This document shows, piece by piece, positions 51,818-61,406 of a DNA stretch of 64,000 bases. Every line of letters starts with the position of its first letter. Positions within the stretch are counted from its first letter, which is position 1. Source of the DNA: Planctomycetota bacterium (GTDB lineage: Bacteria > Planctomycetota > UBA1135 > GCA-002686595); assembly GCA_029259635.1 (NCBI GenBank), contig JAJDEU010000052.1:124001-188000 (forward strand), read 5' to 3'. Both the position numbers and the translations under genes were made by a program. Under the pieces are notes generated by a model. The model was not told the origin of the DNA. It did not search any database and was given only the letters and a program-made list of their open reading frames with translations.

Positions 51818-54800
51818 GCCACGGAGCGCCACAAGCGAAGCCGGGAAGCAAGTCGCGTGCGATTTGCTTCCCGGTCTTCGTATTGGAGAGTTTCAGCTGC
51901 TTGAAGAGTTGAAGGGTGCTCCCTCCGGTGCGGGCGCCGAACGAGCGGTCTGGCTAGCTTTGGGCGGTGACGGAGTCCGTCGCGTAGTTCTGAAGCTCGC
52001 ACGGATGGGACACGAGGACCGAGAACAGGGACTCCTGCAGGAGTATGAATGGCTCGTCGCTCTTGCGCATGACCAGCTCCCGAAAGTGTATTCGTCCGGA
52101 GCGGACACGAGCACGCTCTGGTGTTGGATCGCAATCCAGTACGTCGAAGGTGCCACTTTGGATCGAGCCTTAAAAGGTCTTGAAGTCAGCGCAGTTTCCG
52201 ACTTGTTCTGGCAAGCCTGCTGCGCTCTCGATTTTCTTCATGTGGGGCATCAGGTCGTTCACGGCGACGTCAAGCCTCAGAACATGATCGTCGAGAACTC
52301 GCCTGGGCGGGCCAAGCTGAATTTAATCGATCTCGGACTCTCCGGGAGATTGGGTGAAGGCGAAGCGGGGATGGTTCGCGGCACTCCACATTACGCAGCG
52401 GCTTCCGTTCTTCGCGGTGAACGACCGTCCGTGGCCAGTGATCTTTACGCACTGGGAGTCTCGTTTATCGAGGCCTTGGGCGGCGAACGCGAGAGACGGA
52501 GCGGTGCCGAAGGATTGGTGAGCCCGGACCTCGATCGCGTTCTATATCGCCTCGCACTTCAGGACGAAGACACTCGCTACTCCACGGCCCGTGAGGTGAT
52601 GCGCGATTTGCGGGAGCAGGTCTCTCCGTCGGCGCTGCGGGAGGAGAGTGCGTACCTGCGGCCGGGCTTCGTCGGTCGATCAGCGGAGCTGCTCTGGACG
52701 GATGGCTGGCTCACCGAGTTGCGCGATGGCAACGCGAAAACGAGCGCCGTGCTGGTAGGCGGAGAAGAAGGGATCGGAAAGACTCGGTTCCTCGAGGAGG
52801 TTTGTCGCCGGGCGAGCCGTGAGAAGATGCGGATCCTTCGACAGTCTTCTCACCGCCACACGGAGGGTGCCTACTCGCACCTGATCAGTAGCCTTGATGC
52901 GCTCTCCGTTTGCGAGAAGAGCGAAGAGGAGCTCTCAAGTCTGCTCGACATCCGAGAGCGTCTCAAGAGTGCGGGGGAGAGCGAACGGTTCGAGGGCATG
53001 GGAGAGCTTCGCGACGCTGCGCTTTGGCTAGAAGTGATTCGGTTGCTTCGGCGGGCAGCCAGCAAACGTTCGCTGTTGATCGTCTTTGATGACGTTGGGC
53101 AGGAGTCCTCATTGCTTCTCGAATTCGTGGGCTTTGCCTTGAGAAACACGAGCAGGACGAGGGTCGGGTTTCTACTCGCGAGCTCCGAATGGAGCTCGCT
53201 AATTATCGAGAAGGAGCTGCGAGGCTTTTGGAAAGTTGAGTTGGACCGACTCTCACTCTCGGAGTCCAGGCAGCTCATCGGCACGATTCTCGGAGCCGAG
53301 ACCTGGGGGGAGAAATACTGCGAGCAGATTGCTGTCGCGACGGTCGGCCATCCACAGTTTTGCGTGAGTGCCGCAGTCGCCGTTCTCTCCGAGTCACAGA
53401 AGTCACGCCCGGATATCCCTAGCGTGATTTATGACAGGCTGCCGACGACCCTCGCGAGTGCCTTTGAAGTTCAACTTGAAGCGCTCACAGCGGTTGAACG
53501 CGAGGTCGTTAACCGTCTCTCCGTCGTGGATCGGTCGGCGGTGCCAGAGATCGAGCGCGCGCTGACCAGGGACGTCCCGAACCGTGAGCAAGTCCTGCGC
53601 TCTTTGGTTCAGATTGGGATTTTGGTGCGAAGTAATCCGCCCATCAGCGAACTGGGAACGCGGCACAACCGCTTGGAATTCTCGTCGGAAGCTCTACGGA
53701 GTCACGCCTACCACTCATTGGATCCTGCTCGCCGAGTTGAGCTTCACAGGCGAGCTTTCCGCGCTTGGTCGATGGTTGAGCCTCAAGGTGATCGAGATGT
53801 CGCCCTGACCCGCCACGCGTTAGCCTCCGAATCAACGGAGAGAGTGCTCGAGCGTGCGCAGGAAGCGCTAGAGCACCTGGTCGTGACGCGGACCTTCCGA
53901 GATGCGGTTCAACTTGGCGGTCGGATCCTCGCGGCGGTGGGGGACACCGCGAGCCCGGCCGAACTCGCGACCATTCACGCTCCCCTGGGAGACGCGCACG
54001 TCCGCCTTGGCGATCTCCACAAGGCACGTGAGGCTTTTGGAGTCGCGCTGGAGTTCGAGACGGACGGCGTTGGCCTCTCAAGAGTTCTGCGCAAGCGCGC
54101 CTATGTGCTGGATAGCCTCGGAAAAACAGATCAAGCCAGTTCGGATTTGCTGAGGGCGTACGGGCAAGACGAGCGCGAAGACCCGCGCGGCCGCATCGCG
54201 ATTTGTAAGTTTCTCGGGATGGTCGAGTATCGGCGCGGCAATTCGATGGAAGCAGAAGATTGGTTGTGGCGAGCATTCGATGGAGTTTCCAATCCGGAAA
54301 CGGACGACAGAGTCGCAGCTATTTGGAATAACCTCGGCGCGATCGCCAACTACCGGGGCCGGCCGATTGAGGCGGGGCGGTACTACAACCGCGCGCTTCG
54401 CACTCATGAGCGAATTGGTGATCTGGACGGTGAGAGTCGAACGCTGATCGGGCTCGGCGCACTTGCCATGATCAGTGGCCGCCTAAAGGAAGCCCGTGAT
54501 TTCTTCTCCCGATCTCTCTCGATCAAAAGGCGATTCGGTTATCGAAGCGCGATTGCACTCACGCTGTCCAATCTCGCGCAACTCGACCACTGGGAAGGTA
54601 GCTTCCGAGCGTCCATTCGAAACTACGAAGAGGCGCTGGAAATTCGAATCGAGGTCGATGACGTAGTGGGCGAGGTCACCACGCGTGCGCACTTGTCGGA
54701 GGTTTGGCGGCTTAAGGGTGAGCTGGCGGAAGCGCTCGAGCAGGCGAACCGGGCGATCGAGAAGAGCGCCGGGCGGCAGGATATAGCGCGGGTGAACGCG

Positions 54801-55475
54801 CTCTATGCCTCGGGCTGCATCGAATTGAAGTTGGGGAGAGAAGTGGCGGCGATGCGGGCCGCGGAGGAGGGGTTGAAGCTCGCGAGATCCTGTGAAGCGG
54901 CAGCAGACGAAGCTCTGCTGATGGCGCTCGTCGGAGAAGCCCGTTCCATTTTCGACCCCAATCCAAACAAGCCTCGAGATTACTTCAATGAGGCCGAGAA
55001 ACTTGCTCGCCAAACACAAAACCCTCGAGTGCTCGGCTCCGTCTTGCAGACCCGTGCGGAATGTTCGCTGGTAAGCGGAAAGTTTGGAAATGCCGAGATT
55101 GCGGCCATTGAAGCCGAGGCGATTGCGCAAGAGCTCGATCTGCGATTCATGATCGCACGTGCGGAGCTTGTAATGGGGCAGGTGGTGAGCGCGCGGGGCG
55201 AGCTCAATGAAGCCTCGCGTCGGCTCCATCGTGCGGAGGAGTACGCCTTGCTCTTCGCCGCTCCTGAATTCACCTGGCGTGTCTATTTAGCGCTGGGTGA
55301 GTTCCACAAAAGGGAAGGGCGTGATCAGCGGGCCTTTCAGTGGTTACAGAAAGGGCTCAGTGTGCTCCAATCAACGGTGGAGAGCCTCTGCAGTGACGAG
55401 CTTGCGAAGACTTATCTGGAGAGACCCGACCGTGTTGCGTCGCTAGCGGATATGGAGGCCTGGTTGAGTGAGTAA
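51774..55475 (+). CDS. Ser/Thr protein kinase with ATPase and TPR domains
   Basis: The 1233-residue product starts at TTG 51774 with GGAAGG (51762-51767) six bases before it; a GTG at 51780 is the alternative. Residues about 25-285 are a protein kinase: VVLKLARM with Lys74, HGDVKPQN with the catalytic Asp165, and DLG at 186-188 in place of DFG. Residues about 300-640 form a STAND-like ATPase with Walker A GGEEGIGKT (around 327-335) and a Walker B-like LLIVFDDVG. Residues about 690-1210 are tetratricopeptide-like helices. This kinase-ATPase-TPR order is known from large bacterial signalling proteins that assemble on ligand binding. No membrane segment is seen. The upstream overlap with an exported beta-rich protein and a downstream hybrid histidine kinase suggest a signalling locus. 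Confidence 0.85.
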   Translation: MQVNGKASETERCPRPRSATSEAGKQVACDLLPGLRIGEFQLLEELKGAPSGAGAERAVWLALGGDGVRRVVLKLARMGHEDREQGLLQEYEWLVALAHDQLPKVYSSGADTSTLWCWIAIQYVEGATLDRALKGLEVSAVSDLFWQACCALDFLHVGHQVVHGDVKPQNMIVENSPGRAKLNLIDLGLSGRLGEGEAGMVRGTPHYAAASVLRGERPSVASDLYALGVSFIEALGGERERRSGAEGLVSPDLDRVLYRLALQDEDTRYSTAREVMRDLREQVSPSALREESAYLRPGFVGRSAELLWTDGWLTELRDGNAKTSAVLVGGEEGIGKTRFLEEVCRRASREKMRILRQSSHRHTEGAYSHLISSLDALSVCEKSEEELSSLLDIRERLKSAGESERFEGMGELRDAALWLEVIRLLRRAASKRSLLIVFDDVGQESSLLLEFVGFALRNTSRTRVGFLLASSEWSSLIIEKELRGFWKVELDRLSLSESRQLIGTILGAETWGEKYCEQIAVATVGHPQFCVSAAVAVLSESQKSRPDIPSVIYDRLPTTLASAFEVQLEALTAVEREVVNRLSVVDRSAVPEIERALTRDVPNREQVLRSLVQIGILVRSNPPISELGTRHNRLEFSSEALRSHAYHSLDPARRVELHRRAFRAWSMVEPQGDRDVALTRHALASESTERVLERAQEALEHLVVTRTFRDAVQLGGRILAAVGDTASPAELATIHAPLGDAHVRLGDLHKAREAFGVALEFETDGVGLSRVLRKRAYVLDSLGKTDQASSDLLRAYGQDEREDPRGRIAICKFLGMVEYRRGNSMEAEDWLWRAFDGVSNPETDDRVAAIWNNLGAIANYRGRPIEAGRYYNRALRTHERIGDLDGESRTLIGLGALAMISGRLKEARDFFSRSLSIKRRFGYRSAIALTLSNLAQLDHWEGSFRASIRNYEEALEIRIEVDDVVGEVTTRAHLSEVWRLKGELAEALEQANRAIEKSAGRQDIARVNALYASGCIELKLGREVAAMRAAEEGLKLARSCEAAADEALLMALVGEARSIFDPNPNKPRDYFNEAEKLARQTQNPRVLGSVLQTRAECSLVSGKFGNAEIAAIEAEAIAQELDLRFMIARAELVMGQVVSARGELNEASRRLHRAEEYALLFAAPEFTWRVYLALGEFHKREGRDQRAFQWLQKGLSVLQSTVESLCSDELAKTYLERPDRVASLADMEAWLSE

Positions 55476-55557
55476 GCAGAAGACCTCTATACTTAAAAGC
55501 ATTCGAACCGACTTTCGTCCTGGTCATGCCGGGTGCCCGATTTACTCGTAATCCGAA

Positions 55558-57300
55558 ATGTCACCCTCAATCGACCCTAAGAAAGGCGCCAAAGAGCGCT
55601 TGCTTGGCCTGAACCGTGCTGTTCACGCCAAGCTGGATCAGCCCGTTGTCCTCGAGAGCGGAACCGGGGACGAACGCCAGTTAACTCGCTTGCTTGAAAT
55701 CGCGAAGGCGATGAATCGCATTCACGATCAAGATCAGCTCTTGGCCTATGTGAGTGAGCGATTGAGAGAGTTGTTCGATGCTCAGAATTCATTCGTGATT
55801 CTGTTCGACTCGGAGGGGGAGCCCGTTATTCAGGCCTCGCATGTTCGAGACGTAGATTGTGGCAGCATGCCCGTAAGTCGCACGCTCTTGGAGTACGTTC
55901 GCGGCTCACGGGAACCGCTGATTATCGATGATGCCGCAAGCCATTCCGAGCTTCGCAGCCACAGCAGCATCGAACAGTTGAAGATTGCCAGCGCGATGTG
56001 CGCCCCATTGATCGTCGACGATGAAGTGATAGGCATCCTGCAGTTCGATCAACGCGGAGACCCCCACCCGTTTCCGAGCTCCGATCTTCGGCTGCTCTCA
56101 CTATTCGCGGACCAAGTCGCGACGGTGCTCAATAACCAGTGTTTGCTCTCGCGCGTGCAAGATGCGCTGGCAGAGACGAAACTGACTCAGTCGCGCCTCG
56201 TTGAGTCCGAACGGTTGTCAGCGCTTGGCGAAATGGCCGGGGGCATTGCTCACAACTTCAACAACACGCTGTTTGTCGCCCTGGGGCTCTGCGATGTGCT
56301 GCTCGCGAAGGATATCCAAAAAGATGTCCGTGATGCCGTTGACCGGATTCGAACGTGTTCGCTCGATGCGGCCAACATGGTGCGGCGCCTGAGAACATTC
56401 TCGAATGGACCTTTGTCGGATTCTGGCGAGCTAACGATTCTTCCCTCTACGGTTGTCTCCGATCTTCCCATTCTGACTCGCCACAAATGGAAGGATGAGG
56501 CGGTAGAGCGCGGAGTTCGGATCGAGATGCGCGTTGAAGCCGGTACGACTCCACCCGTGCGAGCACGAGCCGCTGACCTCCGGGAGATCTTGACGAATCT
56601 GATCTTCAACGCAGTGGACTCGATGCAGTCGGATGGCAAGATTACGATTTCTACGGGCACGGAAGGCGAGCGCGTCTTTATTCGCATTGCGGATGAAGGC
56701 GTGGGGATGGACGAGACTCTGCTTCGCAAAATATTCGAGCCCTTCTTTACGACGAAAGGTGCGAAGGGGTCGGGCTTTGGACTCTCGACTTGCTGGAGTA
56801 TCGCCCGAAGTCTAGGTGGCGAGATCACCGTGGACTCCGTGGAGGGTGAGGGCAGTACATTTACCCTTTGGATGAGATCCTCCCATGAGGCGCCACGGTC
56901 CAAGCGTCCTTCCGCCAAGCTCTCGACGGTACCGGGGCATATTTTCATCGTGGATGACGATCCCGCTGTGCTTCGAACGATGGTGGAGCTGACGCGATTG
57001 CTGGGTTACCAGGTCAGTTCCTTCGGGTCAGGCGCGGAAGTCTTGGACGCTCTAGAGCTGAACGAACCGGATCTCCTTTTTTCCGACGTGGGCATGCCCG
57101 AAATGAGCGGGAATGATCTGGCTCGCCGAGCATTCGCGCTGCGACCCGAGCTCCCCGTCGTGCTGCTGACGGGCTGGTGCGAAGACCTCGCGCTGGATCC
57201 AGAGATTCACGAGTTCGTGGCTACGGTTCTCACTAAGCCGGTGACGTTGGATCTCCTAAAAGAGACGATCTCTCAGGTCCTTCGCGCCAGGACGAGCTAG
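55558..57300 (+). CDS. Hybrid histidine kinase with GAF sensor and receiver domain
   Basis: The 580-residue product has a GAF domain (about residues 40-195, with AMCAPLIVDDEVIGILQFDQRG). A histidine kinase dimerisation helix follows with GGIAHNFNN and phospho-accepting His232. The ATP-binding domain carries LIFNAVDSM (N box), DEGVGMD (G1) and GSGFGLSTC (G2). A C-terminal receiver of about residues 460-580 has VDDD, phospho-accepting Asp510 in FSDVGMPEMSG and Lys in TKPV. The protein has no membrane helix and is probably a cytoplasmic sensor of a small molecule bound by GAF. Phosphate can move from His232 to its own receiver. It follows the kinase-ATPase gene by 82 bases; no output regulator is encoded nearby. 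Confidence 0.93.
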   Translation: MSPSIDPKKGAKERLLGLNRAVHAKLDQPVVLESGTGDERQLTRLLEIAKAMNRIHDQDQLLAYVSERLRELFDAQNSFVILFDSEGEPVIQASHVRDVDCGSMPVSRTLLEYVRGSREPLIIDDAASHSELRSHSSIEQLKIASAMCAPLIVDDEVIGILQFDQRGDPHPFPSSDLRLLSLFADQVATVLNNQCLLSRVQDALAETKLTQSRLVESERLSALGEMAGGIAHNFNNTLFVALGLCDVLLAKDIQKDVRDAVDRIRTCSLDAANMVRRLRTFSNGPLSDSGELTILPSTVVSDLPILTRHKWKDEAVERGVRIEMRVEAGTTPPVRARAADLREILTNLIFNAVDSMQSDGKITISTGTEGERVFIRIADEGVGMDETLLRKIFEPFFTTKGAKGSGFGLSTCWSIARSLGGEITVDSVEGEGSTFTLWMRSSHEAPRSKRPSAKLSTVPGHIFIVDDDPAVLRTMVELTRLLGYQVSSFGSGAEVLDALELNEPDLLFSDVGMPEMSGNDLARRAFALRPELPVVLLTGWCEDLALDPEIHEFVATVLTKPVTLDLLKETISQVLRARTS

Positions 57301-57677
57301 CGAGATCACGCGTCGTCCTGATCCGGGCAAAGTGCGCCGCCCGTGGTGAAAGTCCATCGCTCTATAAGTTGCTGATTCCCGATCAGCTCGGTGCCCGAAA
57401 GCCGCACTGAATCTTCGGACTCGGCTTCGATCTGCGGAGCTCTAACGGCGGCTACAAAACTGGCCAAAAATTTGCCGCTTATAGAGACCAGCACTCTCAC
57501 TGCGGACGGCTAGGAAATGCAGAGAACCCGCTAACGATCAGGTCGAGATCCCCTGGCGATTGCGAAGAATTCTCGACGACGAAAATCACTGTATCGCCAG
57601 CGCCTGCTACGGAATCTCATGATAAGTTTCCAAGGTACATCTCAGATTCGACATTCCCGCTCGAGGAGGCTCCTTTG
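57301..57677. other. Intergenic region before the repeat protein gene
   Basis: These 377 bases hold no convincing gene. A minus-strand GTG-started frame at 57306-57500 (64 codons) has natural-looking composition, but lacks a ribosome site and any recognised motif. The region should contain the promoter for the gene at 57678. Confidence 0.3.
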
Positions 57678-59270
57678 ATGCCCCCTCGCTTTCTTAAGAA
57701 GATTTTCACCATGATTTCCCACCAACGATTGTTGGGTTCTGCAGCTCGCCTTGCCTGTTCTCTGACCGCCGGCCTCGCCTTGGGAGCGGCAGCGAATGCT
57801 CAACTCGACCCGATTCTGTTGACTCTCGATCAGACGGCCTATGAAGCCGGGCAAGTAGCTTCGATGACTCTCGAGGGACAGCCCTTGCACATCCCTTTTG
57901 CCATTATGGGGGCCGCTCAAGGTCCCACGGTGGTCCCCGGAATCGGAACGTTCGGAATCGGGATGACCCCGGCGCCGATCATGATGCGACTCCCGCGGAT
58001 TCGGCCTTCGGGCAAGCGGGTCTATACCTGCCTGTTCGACTGCGATAGTCCGCTTTTGGATACCTCTTACTACCTTGAGATCCTGACGGTTGATCCCGTC
58101 ACGGGAGAGTACTCCGGGCTCTCCAATACGATCATTCTTCAGCAGCTAGAAGGCGATTGTGGAGCTTGCGTCGAAGAGGCGGAAGCCGATTCGGCCGCTC
58201 AGTCCCCGTCTGGCCATGCGCTCTGGTTGCCGGGAATCGGCACTGATTTTGTATTCACTCCCAGTGGCTCCTTCTTCGAGCGCACCGATGAGACCGCGCG
58301 TCTTATCGGAGTCGTTACCAGCGAGAGCGATCCGACCAAGTCCTTCGCTGTCGACGTGACGTTGAGCGACCGAGTGGACCCGCTCGAACCCGGATTCCCG
58401 CCGGCAGGCAGCCCGAAGCTTGAGCTGATGTCCTCTGCCTACCTGTCGAACGGTGGTCTTGTGGACCCGCGTAACTGGCGATACTACGAGAGCTTTTCCG
58501 GTGTCCTGACGGGGCTCGACTGCTTCGAAGGAGCCGTCATTCAGGTCGATCGTCGCGGACCCGCTTTCCAAGTGGGCAAAGGCGCGAGCGGTAAGAATGT
58601 TGAGTGGGGCGGTTCAGGCTGGATCGACTACACGACGCTCGCTCAACCGATTTCCTGCGGCTCGTTTCCGGCGAGCGGAACGGGCGACTTCAATCTGAGT
58701 ACCCGCGTCGATTGCGTCGACTGCACGGAAGCAACGACAAAACACGCCATCACGATGCCCGGATTTGGAAACAAGTACAAATTCATCATCGGCGGGGACT
58801 TTGAGCAATTCACGAACGGAACCGCGCGTCTTGCCGGTGTCATCGAGAACAACGATGGGGATCCGCTCAATCGCTGGGCTGTCGATATTCAATTCGGCGA
58901 CCGGATGAACCCCGGTTCGGCGGCTTACCCGCCGGCCGGAAGCCCGAAGCTGGAGCTCGGATCGGGCTCCTACTCGGACAACGGTGGCGTGGTGGATCCG
59001 GCGACCTGGTTCTACTACCAAGACCTTCAGGGAACTCTGACCGGTCTGGATGCCAATTCCGGCGACACGATTGTTCTCACGCGTATGGGACCCGCCTTCC
59101 AAATCGGTCTCGGAGCGAGTGGCAAGAACGAGAGCTACGGAGGATCCGGCTGGCTTACCGTTGAGTACACGGCGGCTGGCTCTCAACAGACTTCGACGAG
59201 TAAAGGCGATATCAATATCGATATCGGCGGAGACTGCGAGACGGACCCGTGGCCCACTTGGCCCTGGTAG
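57678..59270 (+). CDS. Exported protein with two long internal repeats
   Basis: The 530-residue product has a signal peptide (residues about 1-39, ending GAAANAQ). A first domain of about 100 residues contains VYTCLFDCDSPLLDTSYYLEIL. Two repeats of about 150 residues follow, near 181-334 and 357-505. Each has an opening P-G-I/F-G strand, a T-A-R-L-x-G-V turn, an A-V-D-V/I strand, PPAGSPKLEL, NGG-V-DP-x-x-W-x-Y-Y, G-T/V-LTGLD, GPAFQ-x-G-x-GASGKN and GGSGW. The repeats are probably beta-sandwiches and the protein is likely secreted or surface-bound. The last 20 residues are rich in Asp, Trp and Pro. ATG 57678 follows GAGGAGG at 57663-57669. No family is recognised. Confidence 0.65.
   Translation: MPPRFLKKIFTMISHQRLLGSAARLACSLTAGLALGAAANAQLDPILLTLDQTAYEAGQVASMTLEGQPLHIPFAIMGAAQGPTVVPGIGTFGIGMTPAPIMMRLPRIRPSGKRVYTCLFDCDSPLLDTSYYLEILTVDPVTGEYSGLSNTIILQQLEGDCGACVEEAEADSAAQSPSGHALWLPGIGTDFVFTPSGSFFERTDETARLIGVVTSESDPTKSFAVDVTLSDRVDPLEPGFPPAGSPKLELMSSAYLSNGGLVDPRNWRYYESFSGVLTGLDCFEGAVIQVDRRGPAFQVGKGASGKNVEWGGSGWIDYTTLAQPISCGSFPASGTGDFNLSTRVDCVDCTEATTKHAITMPGFGNKYKFIIGGDFEQFTNGTARLAGVIENNDGDPLNRWAVDIQFGDRMNPGSAAYPPAGSPKLELGSGSYSDNGGVVDPATWFYYQDLQGTLTGLDANSGDTIVLTRMGPAFQIGLGASGKNESYGGSGWLTVEYTAAGSQQTSTSKGDINIDIGGDCETDPWPTWPW
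58218..59190 (+). repeat. Two tandem domain-length repeats inside the exported protein gene
   Basis: The two protein repeats (about 58218-58680 and 58746-59190) are also visible in DNA: CCGCCGGCAGGCAGCCCGAA near 58398 returns with one change near 58930. Protein similarity is far clearer than DNA similarity, so the duplication is old. Confidence 0.6.
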
Positions 59271-59327
59271 GGAAACTGGCTCGATAGAGCCCATCGATTG
59301 GAGCTTGGCTCCAGCTTGATGAAATAG

Positions 59328-59370
59328 GCGCCGCATCGTCCCTTGAGGGGGAGGGTGCGGCGCGCTTCAT
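59328..59370 (+). terminator. Probable terminator after the repeat protein gene
   Basis: A perfect 8-bp GC-rich stem pairs 59328-59335 (GCGCCGCA) with 59356-59363 (TGCGGCGC), about 58 bases after the stop codon. The following GCTTCATT is only weakly T-rich. Confidence 0.5.
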
Positions 59371-59499
59371 TGGGGGGAAAGTCGAGAGAGCGGCCAGATC
59401 GAAGCGAGGAACGGCCGATGAAGGTGGATCTGGTGGTGAGAGCGATCCGCGTTCGCCAGAGTTCTCCCCCCGTGGCTGGTACGGTTTTAAGCGCTCCTC

Positions 59500-60420
59500 A
59501 TGATGAACGGTCTTCGAATCTCCGGTTGGGGAACGGCTCTGCCCGAGCGCACGGTGACCAATGCCGATCTAGCGAAGCGCTTGGATACGACAGAGGAGTG
59601 GATTGTCGAGCGAACCGGGATTCGAGAACGGCGGATCGGTGGCACAACCTCGGGGCTGGCGACGGAAGCTGGCGCCCGTGCCATTCAGCGAGCCGGGCTC
59701 CAGCCCGAAGATATCGACCTGGTCATTCTCGCAACGACCACTCCCGATAAGACCGTTCCGGCGAGCGCGCCGAGCGTTCAACATGCACTCGGCCTGACGT
59801 GCGGGGCCTTTGACCTCAATGCCGCTTGTTCGGGATTCGTCTACGGGCTGGTTGTCGCTCAGGGAATGCTGCGTACCGGTCTCAAGCGCATCTTGCTGAT
59901 TGGATCGGAAACGCTGAGCAGAATCACCGACTGGGAGGATCGTTCGACATCGATCCTCTTTGCCGACGGAGCCGGCGCCATCGTCGTGGAGGCGACCGAC
60001 GGAGATGGGATCTTGGGGTGGGACCTACGAGCCGACGGCGGCAACCTCTCCGCGCTCTACTCCGATGTCGGCGGCACGTTTCAGATGCAGGGGCGAGAGG
60101 TCTATCGACGAGCTGTTCACGCGATGGTTGAGTCCTCGCAGCATGCGATGAACGAAGCCGGAGTGAGGCCCGAGGACATCAAGCTCTTGGTTCCTCATCA
60201 GGCGAATCTGAGGATCATTACGACCTCTGGGCGGAGAATTGGCATTCCGCTCGAGCGGACCGCTCTCGTGCTTCAGAAGACAGGCAACGCGTCTGCAGCC
60301 TCCATCCCACTTGCCCTGGAGAGCGCACTCGACGGGGACCGACTCGCTCCCGGCGACCTGGTACTTTTTTCCGGGTACGGAGCGGGCATGACGGCCGCTA
60401 GCGCCGTCGTTCGCTGGTGA
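59500..60420 (+). CDS. fabH: 3-oxoacyl-ACP synthase III
   Basis: The 306-residue product has the FabH layout and starts fatty-acid synthesis by condensing an acyl-CoA with malonyl-ACP. The catalytic triad is visible as Cys110 in LNAACSGFVYGL, His233 in LVPHQANLRII and Asn263 in KTGNASAASIP. EEWIVERTGIRERR near residue 32 and DGAGAIVVEA near 155 are standard. The protein is slightly shorter than most FabH. It could instead make an initiating acyl unit for another pathway, as some genomes have several copies. No other fab or acp gene is nearby, so it is probably expressed alone. ATG 59503 is an equally good start. Confidence 0.92.
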   Translation: MMNGLRISGWGTALPERTVTNADLAKRLDTTEEWIVERTGIRERRIGGTTSGLATEAGARAIQRAGLQPEDIDLVILATTTPDKTVPASAPSVQHALGLTCGAFDLNAACSGFVYGLVVAQGMLRTGLKRILLIGSETLSRITDWEDRSTSILFADGAGAIVVEATDGDGILGWDLRADGGNLSALYSDVGGTFQMQGREVYRRAVHAMVESSQHAMNEAGVRPEDIKLLVPHQANLRIITTSGRRIGIPLERTALVLQKTGNASAASIPLALESALDGDRLAPGDLVLFSGYGAGMTAASAVVRW

Positions 60421-60500
60421 GACTCTGCCGCCATTGAGCTTTCAAAAAACTGTCGAACTCCCGCTTAGGATTGGGCGGCAAGTTGCCGAGTTACAGGTTT

Positions 60501-61076
60501 ATGTCCCTCCGAGAAATCAAAGCCCTCGTTAAATCTGCGTCGGGAACGAAGCCCGACGATAGCCGCGGCCAGATCGTTTTGCTCGATCGCATCAACTCCA
60601 TGCGCGAGTTGATGGACAAGGGGCAGCAACATGACTTGGTCGCTTTTCTGCAGTCCGCCAGCATGCTGACCGAAGTGTTGGCTCAGCCGGGAACTCTCAC
60701 CGCAAATCGCATTTCTGATGCGGCGATCAAGTTGCTCCAACAGGTCGAGCATTCCTTCGATACGGGAGTGGAGCGCGTCTTGCCCGCACTGCGATCATTG
60801 GGCTACGAAGAGGAAGCGTGTTCTCAGGAAGAGAACACATCACTGAAGGTCCTCACGGATCAGTGCCTCGGCGAGATTCTGATTCAGGTTGGAGCGGCTT
60901 CTGTGGAAGACGTGTCCGAGGGATTGAATGCTCAACGAGCAACGGGCGTCCGCATCGGAGAGGCGCTCGTGATGCTGGGCAAGGTCACCTGGGATCAGGT
61001 GGAGAGTGCGGTTCGCCTTCAACAGAAGCTGCGGACCACGGTCGAGAAGGCAGCGGGCATTTCGCTGACGGACTGA
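60501..61076 (+). CDS. Protein with a MshEN-like C-terminal domain
   Basis: The 191-residue product starts at ATG 60501. An in-frame TTG at 60471 would add ten residues. The N-terminal 125 residues are mostly helical. Residues about 130-190 read LGEILIQVGAASVEDVSEGLNAQRATGVRIGEALVMLGKVTWDQVESAVRLQQKL, a double L-G-E/G-E-x-L-x-x-x-G-x-(x)-T/V helix-turn that matches the MshEN/T2SSE N-terminal fold. That fold binds cyclic-di-GMP in some type II secretion/type IV pilus ATPases. Here it is not attached to an ATPase, so it may be a free effector or adaptor. No membrane segment is present. Confidence 0.55.
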   Translation: MSLREIKALVKSASGTKPDDSRGQIVLLDRINSMRELMDKGQQHDLVAFLQSASMLTEVLAQPGTLTANRISDAAIKLLQQVEHSFDTGVERVLPALRSLGYEEEACSQEENTSLKVLTDQCLGEILIQVGAASVEDVSEGLNAQRATGVRIGEALVMLGKVTWDQVESAVRLQQKLRTTVEKAAGISLTD

Positions 61077-61406
61077 GCGGGATTGGCCCGGCTCACACGA
61101 GCTTCTCAGTAGAGGGCTGAGCCACTCACCATCGAGTGAGGCGTGGAACGTGCGGTTCACCCAGCCGATTCGTTACTGAATAGCCCAATGGCTGGGAAGT
61201 AATCCGCGGCGAATCGAGCTGCTCGAAAGACCGCCGAAGGGATCCCGGTGGGAAGAGCGATCGGATAGGCGTAGTCTGCGTTGCGCTCGACGCGTCGATC
61301 TACAAGGATGTGTGCTTGCCCAGTCGCGGCAGCTCGATTCGCGCTAGCGCATCGCCGCTCCAGTGATCCAAGCCGCCCCTTTTGCGATTGCCCCGCGAGA
61401 AGCCCT
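61077..61406. other. Intergenic region after the MshEN-like gene
   Basis: These 330 bases contain two small 5-bp hairpins (near 61106-61122, CTCAG/CTGAG, and just after) that could end the upstream transcript, but have no T-run. A longer reading frame continuing upstream of the ATG at 61407 lacks coding character. No clear promoter is visible. Confidence 0.3.

Noticed and set aside
57306-57500. Minus-strand 64-codon frame
   Set aside because: Composition is plausible but it has a GTG start, no ribosome site and no known motif, so it is mentioned only in the gap description.
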